DNA of 64,000 nucleotides from SXOA01 sp046153945 (GTDB taxonomy: Bacteria; Planctomycetota; Planctomycetia; Pirellulales; Pirellulaceae): positions 29,872 through 93,871 of the forward strand of contig JBJXFF010000096.1 of NCBI GenBank assembly GCA_046153945.1. The letters are read 5' to 3'. How positions within the stretch are numbered: the stretch's first letter is position 1; each line of letters starts with the position of its first letter. Below, one piece after another: positions 9,462 to 19,318 of the stretch. The notes under the pieces were generated by a model. It ran no database searches. It was not told where the DNA came from and was given only the letters and a program-made list of their open reading frames with translations. A program made the position numbers and the translations under genes.

Positions 9462-10754
9462 TTAGCGAACCAGCCGGGCGCTGAGCCAGTTGGCATGGTC
9501 CCATTCGTCGCCCCGGTCGGCGAATTCGACCAGGAGCGCCAGGCGGCGGGCCCCCTTCAAGGGGACCGAAATCGAGAGCGGAGGATCGCCCCCCCGCACG
9601 ACAGGGCTCTCAAAGGCCGTCGTCCATTTTCCCGGCTCCGTTTCCAACAGCACTTTGCCAATGACGCTGCCGCGGCCGGCGGATTTGTCGTCGAGGCCGA
9701 ATTGCGCTTCGAACCGCTGCTCTCCCTTCACGTCGAAGGCGACGCGCGAGGCGCTATGCATGCCGAGGCCGCGGAGAGTGACGGTTTCTCCCGAGCGGAG
9801 GCGGCCGCCCAGGACGTTTTTGTCGATCCCCAGGGGCCATTCCAGCGAAGTAAACAGGATTTGCTTGTAAGCAGGGGCCGGCAGATCGGAAAGGTAGGAG
9901 ACGCTGGAGGAACTGGTTTGCAGCAGCGTCACCTGGTCCCAGAATGTTGGCGCGTCGTCGTCTCCCGTTTCTTTAAAGGCCTTGAGTGTGCCGCCACCCT
10001 GCAATTCCACCTGCACCAGATCCTTCTCAACCGTGATTTTTCGCGCCGCCAGCAGCGAACCATCCTTTACCCCGAGTCGAGCCGCGGGGCGGGCCTTCAT
10101 AGCCGGACTTTGCCCCGCATTGAAGACGAGCGCTGTAACCCTGGCCAGCGGAATCGAAAGCGGCTCGGCAATTCCGCGGCGGGAGAGCTTCAAAACCTCG
10201 GCTTGCGGCGGCGGAGCCGGCGGCAGGAATCGCCCGTAGTGCGGCAGAGAGACGATCCGGCCGCCGAGGACTTCGCCACTGGTGAGCCAGACCTGGTCTT
10301 CTTTCCGGTCGCCGGAATTTAGCTTGTCCAGTTGCTTGTCCCGCTCGAGCGGATCAGCCGACGGCTGGTAAAGGATGGCGGTCAATTGCCGAAGGGGAAT
10401 TGCGGATTCATTCCAGAAAACGCGCCCCAGACCGGATGCGTCACCGATGGTGACGATTTCCGTTCCCAAATCCAGCAGATCCGCGACAATAATACTGCCA
10501 TCGGCCAGCAGGAACTGCGGGCCGGTGGAAGCGTCTCGATAGCTTCCCCACAGTGCCAGATCGGCGACCGACAGCACTCGCTCTTTACCGTCTGCCGCCA
10601 GACTGATGTTCCACTCCGAATCGATCCCCGCCAGTTTAGCCGCAAATGGCTCGCCTCGAACGGGATAAGCTAATGACGTCGAATTCTCGGCGAGAATTTC
10701 GAGAGGGAGAAGTGCAACTAGAGTGCTGGCGAGAATCGCGAGAAAACGAATCAA
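9462..10754 (-). CDS. Secreted protein with C-terminal NPCBM carbohydrate-binding domain
   Basis: A 430-residue exported protein. A signal peptide covers residues 1-22. The middle contains two LADGS / VWLTSGEVLGG segments with SH3-like strand character. The C-terminal 145 residues form an NPCBM domain: GLGMHSASRVAFDV, then FGLDDKSAGRGSV and a closing NWLSARL. NPCBM domains bind carbohydrate and are abundant in Planctomycetota. The start is a TTG whose first bases overlap the stop of the SUFU-domain gene (TTGA); GGAGAAGGAA a few bases upstream supports it. Carbohydrate binding is the family expectation; no hydrolase domain is present. Confidence 0.83.
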   Translation of the reverse strand: MIRFLAILASTLVALLPLEILAENSTSLAYPVRGEPFAAKLAGIDSEWNISLAADGKERVLSVADLALWGSYRDASTGPQFLLADGSIIVADLLDLGTEIVTIGDASGLGRVFWNESAIPLRQLTAILYQPSADPLERDKQLDKLNSGDRKEDQVWLTSGEVLGGRIVSLPHYGRFLPPAPPPQAEVLKLSRRGIAEPLSIPLARVTALVFNAGQSPAMKARPAARLGVKDGSLLAARKITVEKDLVQVELQGGGTLKAFKETGDDDAPTFWDQVTLLQTSSSSVSYLSDLPAPAYKQILFTSLEWPLGIDKNVLGGRLRSGETVTLRGLGMHSASRVAFDVKGEQRFEAQFGLDDKSAGRGSVIGKVLLETEPGKWTTAFESPVVRGGDPPLSISVPLKGARRLALLVEFADRGDEWDHANWLSARLVR

Positions 10755-11344
10755 TTTCCTTCTCCACTTAAATCGTCTGGCAAATTGGGCAATGGAATGC
10801 TGTCACGATTAAGGTCGGTGAACGGATATATCGAGTGCTTTTTCAACTGTTCGAGCAGAGCGTCCGAGCCGTGCTTAATTTTAAAGGCCAATTCGCGTTT
10901 GGTGATTCCAATACAGAGCCGCAGTGCTAGGTCATGCCCATAAAGCGAAAAGACTGCATAGGTATCAAAGACAAGGGCCTTGATCTTAGAAGTGGTAGGT
11001 GTTGCTGCGTCGATGTCCATTGATTCCCCCGAATCAATGTAAGTAGATAACGCATACTGAGCGAGGCGACTAATTAAGTTAGGGCCCCACTTCGAAGGTT
11101 GACGTTCGCAAATCATCAACTCGTAGTCCGTGCAGGATTCGTCTGGCTTTCCAGTGAGATCTGCCGTGACATAGGCAACTCCATCCATGGCCTTCGTGAA
11201 AGAGATCACGTCGGCTTGCCCTCCCAAAAGGAGCGGATGAACGGCATGATAAACACCATTCTCCGGGACGCCCAGCACCTCGCTAATCGCAGCGAGACGC
11301 GCATCCCAGACTCCTTCCCAATCTTCGCTTCCTGTTGCGCCCAT
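10751..11344 (-). CDS. Suppressor-of-fused (SUFU) domain protein
   Basis: A 197-residue soluble protein that matches the bacterial SUFU-domain pattern: an N-terminal helix with VYHAVHPLLLGGQADVISF, the central DYELMICERQPSKWGPNLI block, and LARFA-like helix LAQYALSTYI, ending with IGITKRELAFKIKHG. Bacterial SUFU proteins often act as immunity proteins or partners in toxin and signalling modules, but many are orphans; no toxin-like neighbour is seen here. The end overlaps the start of the NPCBM gene by four bases, so the genes are translationally coupled. Confidence 0.75.
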   Translation of the reverse strand: MGATGSEDWEGVWDARLAAISEVLGVPENGVYHAVHPLLLGGQADVISFTKAMDGVAYVTADLTGKPDESCTDYELMICERQPSKWGPNLISRLAQYALSTYIDSGESMDIDAATPTTSKIKALVFDTYAVFSLYGHDLALRLCIGITKRELAFKIKHGSDALLEQLKKHSIYPFTDLNRDSIPLPNLPDDLSGEGN

Positions 11345-11380
11345 TAGCTGTTCGCCTGTTGGCAGGACGGACCTAGGAAC

Positions 11381-12436
11381 TTACCGCTGGAAGATCGGAA
11401 GGTAGTTATTGGGCATCTGCAAAATGACGCAGGACATGGCGGTGCCGTACTCCGAGCAAATCAAATCCTGCCACGAGCCGTCCGGCTGCTGCTGGCGGAC
11501 GAGGACTTCTTGCACGGCGGGATACCATTTTTTCCAATGCTCGCCGCCGGCCTGCCACATCGCCTGCACCGCGTAGTAGTGGCCGTACATGGCGTGGGTG
11601 TCGCGGCTGAAGTCTTCGGCCCGGGGCATGTTCTGCATCAGGTAATCGAGCCCTTTGCGGATTTCGTCCCCTTCGTAGATCCCCGCGCTGTACAGGGCGA
11701 CAATGCCGGCCGCCGATCGCGGGAATCGGCTTGGCCCGCCGGAGAGCTGGTACATGAAGCCGCCATCGGAATTCTGGCTCCGCTTGACGTAATCGATGCA
11801 GCGGTCGATGGTCTCGTTGGGGACGTAGATGCCGGCATTGCGAGCCGCTCGCAGGGCCATCACCTGGCAGATGGTGACGGAAACATCCGCCTCGAAGGGC
11901 TTGGGCTGATAGCGCCAGCCCCCTTCCATGTTTTGCGTGGTGCAAATGAGCTTGACCGCGTTTTCAAGCTTCCGGCGGACCTCCGAGTCGGCGGACATGC
12001 CGTAGACTTCGGCAAGGAACAGCGTGGCAAAGCCGTGGTCGTACATCGGCCCGTGGCTGGTGTATTCGCGCAGCGACACGAAGCCGCTATCGTCCGCCGC
12101 CTTGAGAATGTAGCCGATACAGCGGCTGATGTGCTGGCCATATTCCCCCCGGCCGGGAGTGTTGCCGCCGGCGAGAAACGCCATGCCGGAAAGTGACACC
12201 ACGGCGGCATTCCGGCCAAAGCCAGTGCTCTTGAACGAGCCATCTTCCACCTGCCGCCCACCCAGCCAGGCGAGTCCGCGGTCAATCGATTGCTGCGTGG
12301 CGGGCTTGAGCAGTTCGGCCGCGATGCGATCCTGTTCGCCGGAGCCTTGAGCCAGGAGCAGCCGAGGAGCGAGAAACGCAGAGCCGGTGACAAAACTACC
12401 TTGAGCAATAAACCGGCGACGACTGACTGCTTTCAT
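11381..12436 (-). CDS. Tat-exported prenyltransferase/squalene-oxidase-repeat protein
   Basis: A 351-residue protein starting with a twin-arginine-type leader (SRRRFIAQGSF, then a hydrophobic stretch ending near LLLAQG). The rest is alpha/alpha barrel repeats of the squalene-cyclase/prenyltransferase superfamily, shown by QW-like motifs: GLAWLGGRQVEDGSF, NMEGGWRYQP, SQNSDGGFMYQ and QQPDGSWQ. The catalytic DxDD of true squalene cyclases is not present, so cyclase activity is doubtful; planctomycetes have many such exported barrel proteins of unknown role. ATG at 12436 is preferred to one 14 codons upstream because it starts at the Tat leader. It is the last gene of the run from MoxR downwards. 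Confidence 0.8.
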   Translation of the reverse strand: MKAVSRRRFIAQGSFVTGSAFLAPRLLLAQGSGEQDRIAAELLKPATQQSIDRGLAWLGGRQVEDGSFKSTGFGRNAAVVSLSGMAFLAGGNTPGRGEYGQHISRCIGYILKAADDSGFVSLREYTSHGPMYDHGFATLFLAEVYGMSADSEVRRKLENAVKLICTTQNMEGGWRYQPKPFEADVSVTICQVMALRAARNAGIYVPNETIDRCIDYVKRSQNSDGGFMYQLSGGPSRFPRSAAGIVALYSAGIYEGDEIRKGLDYLMQNMPRAEDFSRDTHAMYGHYYAVQAMWQAGGEHWKKWYPAVQEVLVRQQQPDGSWQDLICSEYGTAMSCVILQMPNNYLPIFQR

Positions 12437-12480
12437 ATCTGCCTCGCTCTGCGGTAACTGCCCCGAAGGTCTTCGCAATC

Positions 12481-13188
12481 CTACTTATCCGTCCGCTCCT
12501 CCGCCAGCCGCTTGTAGTACTCTTCGATCAGCTTCTCATACTTCGGCAGGAACTGCTCGCTGAGTTGGGCCTGCATCTGGTCCCGCATTTTTTCCGGGAG
12601 GTGCCCCCAGATGCGGCGGAGCATGTCCTTGACGTCGGCCGCCTCGGCATCTTCCCGCTCGCTCTTGCCAACCCGGTCGGTTGCTTCTTTGGCTGGGCCG
12701 GGGCGAACATCTCCGGTTCCGGCTCCCGCCTTGGCCGAGGATTTGCCGCCGTCCGGTTTCCCCTTGCCGCCGCCGCTACATTGCTTTTTGGTCTGCTCAA
12801 TCAATTTGGAAAGGTCCGCCAAAATTTCCTTCTGCGTCGTTTGCGTTTCAGCCGAAGTATTTCGCCCGGCGATTTTTTCCTGCGAAACTCGCATTTTTTC
12901 GCCTATGCGGGCCAGCGGATTCTCCGGCGGAGCGCCAATGTCTTCGCCACCCTGCAAATCCTGCAGGAGTTTCTTCTCAGCCTCCTCCTTCGTCGCCGGT
13001 TTGGCCGGCTTGACGGTTTTGCTTTTGGCGGGGGCTTCGGCCTTGGGAAGGTCCTTGAGCAGGTCGTCCACCAACTCATCTTCGAGCTTGGGCTTGGCGG
13101 CCTGGCCCCATAGGCTGGCGGGCGCGACTAGCAACGCGGCAAATGTCAGGAAAGCAATGAATTGGAGATGGAGTTTCATAGGTTGCAA
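12481..13188 (-). CDS. Secreted charged helical protein, unknown function
   Basis: A 235-residue protein with a signal peptide ending near LWGQA (about residue 30). The mature part is low-complexity and rich in Lys, Glu, Ala and Pro, with a helical C-terminus (MRDQMQAQLSEQFLPKYEKL). Near residue 45 a KDLPKAEAPAKSK segment forms a disordered spacer. No known domain was recognised. It starts one base before the stop of the large DUF4175-like gene and is surely part of the same operon; both proteins end in similar charged helices, so an interaction between them is plausible but not shown. Confidence 0.65.
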   Translation of the reverse strand: MQPMKLHLQFIAFLTFAALLVAPASLWGQAAKPKLEDELVDDLLKDLPKAEAPAKSKTVKPAKPATKEEAEKKLLQDLQGGEDIGAPPENPLARIGEKMRVSQEKIAGRNTSAETQTTQKEILADLSKLIEQTKKQCSGGGKGKPDGGKSSAKAGAGTGDVRPGPAKEATDRVGKSEREDAEAADVKDMLRRIWGHLPEKMRDQMQAQLSEQFLPKYEKLIEEYYKRLAEERTDK

Positions 13189-16100
13189 CTATTTCTCTTT
13201 CTCGAGTTCGCGGAGCAGGTCGTCTTCCAGCGAATTCTTCTTGGCGGGATCGGGTTTCCCTCCATCCTGCTTATTATCAGTATCCCCCGGTCTTTTGTCG
13301 CCTGGAATTGGCACATTTCCCAGATCGTCCTCCGGCCGCTCCGCGGCGGCCCGGATCATTTCCAGCACTCGGTCGGCCAATTGGCCCTGTTCCTGGGCAA
13401 TTGCCTCAATCTCACCGTTCTGCTCGTCGCTCAATTGGCCCGTTTTGCGGCGGATTTCTTCCAGTTCCGTGGTCCGCGAGTTAATCGTTTCCTGCATCAG
13501 CTTTAGCAGCTTTAACTCCGCCAGATTTTGCAGCGTCGGCTGGTTGCCTGGGTTCTGCTCGCCGCCACCCTCGGGCGGATCCTGCGGCTCCATGGGGGTA
13601 TTGCTCTCTTCCGGCTTCAGCGCCGCGAGCAGTTGCTCCAGCCGGGCGAGGGCCGCGCTGGCGGATTTGACAACGATGGCGTTTGTCACACCCTTATCCA
13701 AGGCAGCGGCGGTAAGCAGCATTTCCCGCTGCGCGGCGTCGAGCGTCAGTTGGAATGCCTTGGCGGAAGCGAGGGTCTGGCCGACTTGCGCCGTTTCGTC
13801 CGCCAAGGACCGCTGCTCTCCCGCCGTCTGCCGCAGGCTGGCCTGCTGGGGCTTCGTCAGTTGGCCGGACTTCTTGTCGCGAAGCCCTTCCAGCCGCCCG
13901 ATTTCCGTCAGCACCCCCTTCTGCCGCACGACCAGACCCTGAATGAACTGCTCCATCCGGGCCAATTCTTCTCGCTGCAAGTCCTGCTGAGCCTGTTTGA
14001 TCTGCTGCTGAATTTCCTGCTTCGCTTCGTCGAGCAGATCTTTCGCTTTCTGCGATTGGGCCTGGGCCTCGTCCCCGTTTCCTTCTTCCGCCGCAGCGCC
14101 GGCCTGACCGAGGGAACTCCCCGCCTGCTTTCCTGCTTCGGCGGCTCGCTTCGCCCGCAATCTTTCCAGCTTGCGGGAAAGTTCCGCCACTTCTTCGGCG
14201 AGCTTTTTGAGTTCGGGGGTCAGCCGTTCCAGCTTGCGTTTCTTCTCCTCGACAGATTTTTCCTTGGCGGCAGCGCCAAGTTCATCGTGAAGTTCCTGAT
14301 GGCGCTTCGCCATGGCATCCAGTTCGCCGGCTGCTTCGCCGAGCGACTTCACTCCCCGGGCCAGCTCCCGATCTCTGCGGCTGGCCAGCAAATCCGTGAG
14401 CTCTTTGAGGTTTTCCAGAATCTGAGTCTGCGTTTGCGTCGCCTGACCGAGCTTTTGTTCTCCAAGTTCTCCCGCCACGCTGCGCATCTGTCCGCCGATG
14501 GCAAACCGCCGCCCCGCATCGAGGGCATCCGCCAGGGTCGCCGCAACCAGCGGATCGCTGGCCCGCAAGCGCGTCAGCAGTTCTTCCATCCGCGTTTGCA
14601 ATTTGTCGAACCGGCGAGCCAGTTCCAGTTGCCGCTGCGATAGCTGCCGAGCCGCGGCCCGCTGATCGGCAGCTTCGGGATTAGCCGCCGCTGCCGCTTT
14701 GAGTTGCAAGGTTTCCGTGTCGCGGGTCAGCTTCTCCTCATCGCTGCGGATCTGGCTCACTTCGCGGGCAAGACGGCTGAAGTTGTCCCACTGGGAGAGT
14801 TCACCCAAAAGCGATTCGAGCTTCGCCACCACGTCCTCCTGCTCTTTGCCGGCGGCACTGAGCGAACGAGAAGTATCGGCAGCATTGTCTTCGCATTTTG
14901 TTTGATTTCCACCACTCTCTACCACGGCCCGGGCGGATTTCACCGCCGCCGTGAGTTCTTGCGAGATAACCGGCAACGGCTGGCGATTGATTTCGCGGAC
15001 CTTGGCCAGCAAATCAGTCATCCGCCGAGCCGCGGCCTGGTCCGTCAGTCGATTACTATCAAGTTCCGCCAGCAACGCGACCACCTGGGCCTCGACGCCG
15101 TCCTGCGGATCGCTCATCTGCCGCTGCACGTTCCGCTGGTTCAACTCCGCCGCTTCCAACTGCGTCAACTCCTGGGGAGAGAGCTTGCCTGTTTCCTTAA
15201 GCTGAATCTCCAAAGCCGCGGTCTGCGCCCGCGCTTCGCGCTGCATTTTCAGGACCTCGGCAAGTTGCTCCAGGATGGCGGTCTGCTTTTGCGTGACCCG
15301 GTTTTCCAGCTCTTCATCGGAAATAATTGTGATTCGCCGCACGGAAGTGGTTGCTTCCTGCGGCTTGTAGTCCGACGCAACAATGCGGACAGCGAGGACG
15401 CTTCCTACGCTGAGCCCCGGTATGTGCGCGAGGTCGAATGGCTTCTCAATGAGCCGCGATTCTCCGCCACGATCTTCCCCTTTGGCGGGTGGTTTGGCCT
15501 TAAGCGGTCCCGCGTAGAGCGAAACAATCAGTTCTCCCTGATCGGTAGCATCCGGCCGCAAGTACTTGAGCTGAATCTGCCGGATGGCGAGGTCGTCCTT
15601 AACCAGGCATTTTACGGGCACGAGCGCCCGCGGCGTGACGAAGGCGTGATCCGCGGGCGTGTCCCAAGCAATGCCTGGCGGCAGATCGGGGGCGACCTGA
15701 ACCTCCAGGCGAAAATCCTTGCCGCTGGGGAGATCCTCCTCGCCGACGATTTCAAACCAATAGATGCCAGACTTTCCCGCCAGCCAGGGAGCCGTCCCCT
15801 TGGCCGGAGCGGAAAAAGTAAGACCGTCTTCGGAAATCTGCACCGCCGGCAGTTTTTCGCCAGCCGTTTCGCTGCGGAGCGAGGCTGACTTGATCGGCTT
15901 GTCCGTCTTGCCGTGGACGATGAGCGAGGACCCGGCGAGAACACGCACCAGCTTCCCACCCGTTTCCGGCCGTTTCCCGGTGTAGGCGGGCGGCAGGACC
16001 TGGGCGGTTAGCTCGGTCACTTTGGGAGGAGTCACAACCAGCAGCGGCTGCCAGGCCATGGATTGGTCATCGCCGCCGACCGCCCGATACTCGAAAGACT

Positions 16101-16878
16101 GCGTCACGTTGTCCAGCCGAAACGTCATCCGGTCGCCGAGGAGCTTCATGTCCTTATTCTCGGTCCGCGTACGGCCATCCACTTCGCGGCGAATCTGAAT
16201 CTGGACTTCTTCCGGCAAAGAACCATTCTGATCCAGCACGGAAACTTCAAAATTGTCCCCAGCGGCCAACTTCTGCACCCCGTTTTCAAATGCGAGCGCG
16301 TGCCGGGCGGGCCATTCCAGATCTTGCCAGGGAAGGACCAGCCGGGCCAAAGCAATGCGACTGGCGCTGGAAAAGATGATCGTGGTGGCCAGGAGCACGA
16401 AGGATATGGCAATCAGAATCTGTCCCACCCGCCGCGGCTGGCGGGCCTCCACCGCTTGCTGAAAATCCATTTCCGTGGTGAGGGACTCCGCCTCGGCAAC
16501 CACGATCCGCCGCAAATCCACGGAGCCCGCCAATTTGTCCTTTTCTCCTTGGGACAGAAATGCAATCGCACTCGACAGCCGTTCGCCAAGCTGCGGAAAC
16601 CGCTGCTCAATCCGTTGTGCCACTTGCACGAGAGTGAGCGAACTTCCACGACTCTGCAACACCAGTCGGTTAAACAGCCAGCCGAGCAGAACCAGAACCG
16701 CCAGCGAAACGATGATCCGAATCCCGGGGTCGTGTGCCCGCAGAAAATAATCCATCACGCAGGCGGCGAAAACGACAAGCAGCAGAGCAATCGCGAAACG
16801 ACTCCACGCATACACCCACGCCAGCCGGCTCACCCGCTGGGCGACTTGCTGCACGCGCTCTTCGAGAGGATGGGGCAT
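13189..16878 (-). CDS. Giant DUF4175-like membrane coiled-coil protein of the MoxR operon
   Basis: A 1229-residue protein. Two transmembrane helices occur near residues 28-46 and 54-70 and a third near 150-170. Residues 175-520 contain Ig-like beta segments (for example LRVLAGSSLIVHGKTDKPIK), and from about 530 to 1130 almost everything is heptad-rich coiled coil. The tail is Pro/Gly/Lys-rich and ends with LEDDLLRELEKEK. The order of a bacterial-surface-type N-terminal region followed by long coiled coils fits DUF4175-family proteins, here at the large end of the size range. Its position between VWA genes and a secreted protein suggests a role in an envelope stress or assembly system driven by MoxR. 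No enzymatic motif was seen. Confidence 0.7.
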   Translation of the reverse strand: MPHPLEERVQQVAQRVSRLAWVYAWSRFAIALLLVVFAACVMDYFLRAHDPGIRIIVSLAVLVLLGWLFNRLVLQSRGSSLTLVQVAQRIEQRFPQLGERLSSAIAFLSQGEKDKLAGSVDLRRIVVAEAESLTTEMDFQQAVEARQPRRVGQILIAISFVLLATTIIFSSASRIALARLVLPWQDLEWPARHALAFENGVQKLAAGDNFEVSVLDQNGSLPEEVQIQIRREVDGRTRTENKDMKLLGDRMTFRLDNVTQSFEYRAVGGDDQSMAWQPLLVVTPPKVTELTAQVLPPAYTGKRPETGGKLVRVLAGSSLIVHGKTDKPIKSASLRSETAGEKLPAVQISEDGLTFSAPAKGTAPWLAGKSGIYWFEIVGEEDLPSGKDFRLEVQVAPDLPPGIAWDTPADHAFVTPRALVPVKCLVKDDLAIRQIQLKYLRPDATDQGELIVSLYAGPLKAKPPAKGEDRGGESRLIEKPFDLAHIPGLSVGSVLAVRIVASDYKPQEATTSVRRITIISDEELENRVTQKQTAILEQLAEVLKMQREARAQTAALEIQLKETGKLSPQELTQLEAAELNQRNVQRQMSDPQDGVEAQVVALLAELDSNRLTDQAAARRMTDLLAKVREINRQPLPVISQELTAAVKSARAVVESGGNQTKCEDNAADTSRSLSAAGKEQEDVVAKLESLLGELSQWDNFSRLAREVSQIRSDEEKLTRDTETLQLKAAAAANPEAADQRAAARQLSQRQLELARRFDKLQTRMEELLTRLRASDPLVAATLADALDAGRRFAIGGQMRSVAGELGEQKLGQATQTQTQILENLKELTDLLASRRDRELARGVKSLGEAAGELDAMAKRHQELHDELGAAAKEKSVEEKKRKLERLTPELKKLAEEVAELSRKLERLRAKRAAEAGKQAGSSLGQAGAAAEEGNGDEAQAQSQKAKDLLDEAKQEIQQQIKQAQQDLQREELARMEQFIQGLVVRQKGVLTEIGRLEGLRDKKSGQLTKPQQASLRQTAGEQRSLADETAQVGQTLASAKAFQLTLDAAQREMLLTAAALDKGVTNAIVVKSASAALARLEQLLAALKPEESNTPMEPQDPPEGGGEQNPGNQPTLQNLAELKLLKLMQETINSRTTELEEIRRKTGQLSDEQNGEIEAIAQEQGQLADRVLEMIRAAAERPEDDLGNVPIPGDKRPGDTDNKQDGGKPDPAKKNSLEDDLLRELEKEK

Positions 16879-16909
16879 AGGTTACTCTGGGAGGCCACTT
16901 CCAACTGGA

Positions 16910-19318
16910 TTATAGCAGTCCGCACCGTTTTCTCAGCGTCCATTCTCCCCCCAGCAGCACCACAAACAGGCCAGCCAGCAGCGGCGCATTCCACAGCGGC
17001 CGCGGAGGCATGGAGGCAATTCGCACCTGCCGCCCCTTGGGGAGGTCGGCGGAGAGTTTGTCGGCGTCGGCGAATGTATAGAATTTGCCGCCGGAGGTCT
17101 TGGCCGCCAGTCGCATGTCGGCGGAGTCCATCTGCGTGCGGGCCAGTTCACCGGGAGGAGCGACGATGCTGAAGCTGGTGGCCGGCGGTTGGCCTTCGAG
17201 AGTGGGAGAGGCAATCCAGCAGCGGTATTTGCCGTCCGCCAGGTTGCCGAGCGTCACCTCAAACAGTCCGCGGCTGGCGGCGTCGCGACGCATGCGGACA
17301 TTTTTTCGTTGGCTTCCTTCATGTTCCAGAATGATGCTTACGCCGTCGTCCTGCGCGGGAGCGAGCCGGTCGTCGAAGAAGCGGGCACGGAGCCGCACCA
17401 CGTCGCCGCGGCGGTATTCGTCCCGGTCGGCCGCAAGTTCCGCCGCCCGGCTTTTGCCGAGCAGGCGGGCGCGGGCCAGATAGCGGATCGTCTGGACCCA
17501 GTAGCGTGAAAAATAGATGTCGCCAGCCCGAAAACGCCAGCGGTGCGTTTCGTCGGTGGCGTGGAACACCACCTTTCCAGAGCCGACAAATTGCAACGTA
17601 ATCAGCGGCAGCGGCTGACCGCCGTTTCCCTTCTTCGTCGGATGCTCCGCCAGGACGCGCACACCGGGGCGGAGATCGGGGGCGGTCACATGCCACCGGA
17701 GCGGCGGCAACTGCTCATTCCAAAGCCGCGTGTTGCCGCCGGGGGCGTCGGCGATTTGCATCTGCGGGCTCGATAGCCCGAGAGCTGTCAGCCGTGGGCG
17801 AAAACTCTCGGTGATGACCGCATCGACATCGGGAACTTGGACGGTATCGAGATCAAGCGGGAAAAGCGGGGCGAGGGCCGTGTCTCGGAATGAAAGCGGC
17901 GTGTACTTGGGGCCCGATATAAAAATCAGCCCGCCACCGCGGGTCGTCACGAATTCATAGATGTTGCTCATCACCGACGGGCTGAGGAAAGCCGGATTCA
18001 CGTCTCCAAAAATGAGGACGTCGTACTTGAACAGCTCTTCGCGGCTGACGGGAAAGACTTTTTCTGCCGATTTGTCGGTATCGACATAGGCGGGGTCCGC
18101 TTCCTGCAGGACGGTGCGAAAGCCCCGGTCTTTGCTGTCTTTGGGTTCGTTGCGGTTGAGTTCCCGCTCGAGCATGCTCTTGAGAAAGCGGAATTCATAG
18201 CTGGGGCCGGACTGAACCAGCAGGACCCGGATTGTTTCCTCGGTCACGCGCACCGTCCGTGTAAGTCGATTGTCTTGCTTGCTGGTTTCCCCTTCCTTCA
18301 CGTCGGTCTCGATGGTGTATTCAAACTCCCCCTTCTTGTCGGGCCGATGCGAGAGCCGCATCGATTGGCTGTTTCCTCCCTTGGGAATCTGCACGGTCTG
18401 CTGCGTGAGCGTTGCGGAATCTCCCTTGCGCTTCAGCCGAATGGTGACGGGGCCGTCGTATCCTTCGGCGGTCAGTTTGAAGTCGAAATTGACGAGGTCA
18501 TTCACGAAGGCGACGTCATCCACCAGCAGATCACTCACCCGCAGATTGCGGGCCGGCTGGTCGCTGCCGAGGCCGACAAAGAACAGCGCAACTCCCTTGC
18601 GGCGAGCGTAATCGGAAATTTCCGAAAGCGGCTTCCCTTCCGACGTAATGCCATCCGTCAGCATAATAACGGCTGCCGTTGGTCGGCCGCGCTGAGCCTC
18701 CAGTACGTCTCGCAGGGACTTGCCAAGACGGCTGGCGGGTTCTTTGGCTTCGAGCGAAGTCAGCGTCGCGGCGATGGAATCCTTGTCGTCGGTCTGTGCC
18801 CGGGCCGAACCGCCAGCCAGATAGAACTTGAGGTGGTATTTTTGCGAGAGGTCCGCCAGCAAGGTCCCTTTCTTTTCCAAGAGCAGCGTCTTGGCCAGAT
18901 TGAACCGCGTGGCCTCCTTCAGCTTCACTGCCGCGAGCCGCCGCTGAAATTCCTTTTGCAGACGGGGATCGGACTGCGCGTCCGTGAGCCCCATGCTCTG
19001 AGAATCGTCCAGAATCACCACCACGTCGGGCAGATCGGTGCGATGCCGCTGGATTGTCCAGCCCAGCAGCATCACCGCCAGGACGCCAGCAAGGGCGAGC
19101 CGAATTGCGGCGAGTCCGGTTTTGGCGAGCCTTCCCGCGCTGCTCCGCTCCCGGACGTAAACGAAGATCACGATTGCGGCGAATGCCAGGATCAGTGCCA
19201 GGAGGACCCACGGCGGCCAGGGCCAAGTCTGATGAATGCTGGTCTCAACGCCGGCTGCTTCATCCGTCAGGTCTTCGCCGATGAAAATTTTCTGCAATTC
19301 GCTCCAGAAGTTGTTCAT
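16910..19318 (-). CDS. VWA-domain membrane protein with glutamine-amidotransferase-like region
   Basis: An 802-residue protein. Two membrane helices (about residues 36-54 and 70-88) precede a von Willebrand A domain that starts at DVVVILDDSQSMG; D104, S106 and S108 form the metal-ion-dependent adhesion site. Residues about 375-530 look like a class I glutamine-amidotransferase-like fold (VRVLLVQSGPSYEFRFLKS, then YEFVTTRGGGLIFISGP), without the catalytic Cys nucleophile elbow that I could recognise. A final membrane helix lies near residue 785. The start overlaps the stop of the BatA-like gene by four bases. Such proteins are standard partners of MoxR/DUF58 pairs and probably sense or assemble envelope complexes. 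Confidence 0.8.
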   Translation of the reverse strand: MNNFWSELQKIFIGEDLTDEAAGVETSIHQTWPWPPWVLLALILAFAAIVIFVYVRERSSAGRLAKTGLAAIRLALAGVLAVMLLGWTIQRHRTDLPDVVVILDDSQSMGLTDAQSDPRLQKEFQRRLAAVKLKEATRFNLAKTLLLEKKGTLLADLSQKYHLKFYLAGGSARAQTDDKDSIAATLTSLEAKEPASRLGKSLRDVLEAQRGRPTAAVIMLTDGITSEGKPLSEISDYARRKGVALFFVGLGSDQPARNLRVSDLLVDDVAFVNDLVNFDFKLTAEGYDGPVTIRLKRKGDSATLTQQTVQIPKGGNSQSMRLSHRPDKKGEFEYTIETDVKEGETSKQDNRLTRTVRVTEETIRVLLVQSGPSYEFRFLKSMLERELNRNEPKDSKDRGFRTVLQEADPAYVDTDKSAEKVFPVSREELFKYDVLIFGDVNPAFLSPSVMSNIYEFVTTRGGGLIFISGPKYTPLSFRDTALAPLFPLDLDTVQVPDVDAVITESFRPRLTALGLSSPQMQIADAPGGNTRLWNEQLPPLRWHVTAPDLRPGVRVLAEHPTKKGNGGQPLPLITLQFVGSGKVVFHATDETHRWRFRAGDIYFSRYWVQTIRYLARARLLGKSRAAELAADRDEYRRGDVVRLRARFFDDRLAPAQDDGVSIILEHEGSQRKNVRMRRDAASRGLFEVTLGNLADGKYRCWIASPTLEGQPPATSFSIVAPPGELARTQMDSADMRLAAKTSGGKFYTFADADKLSADLPKGRQVRIASMPPRPLWNAPLLAGLFVVLLGGEWTLRKRCGLL

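Noticed and set aside
14704..15888. Long plus-strand open frame (394 residues) antisense to the DUF4175-like gene
   Set aside because: Shadow of the coiled-coil gene; no recognisable protein features.
12481..16878. Possible toxin-antitoxin or defence system in the Lys/Glu-rich gene pair
   Set aside because: Both proteins have export or membrane features and sit in a MoxR operon, which fits envelope function better.
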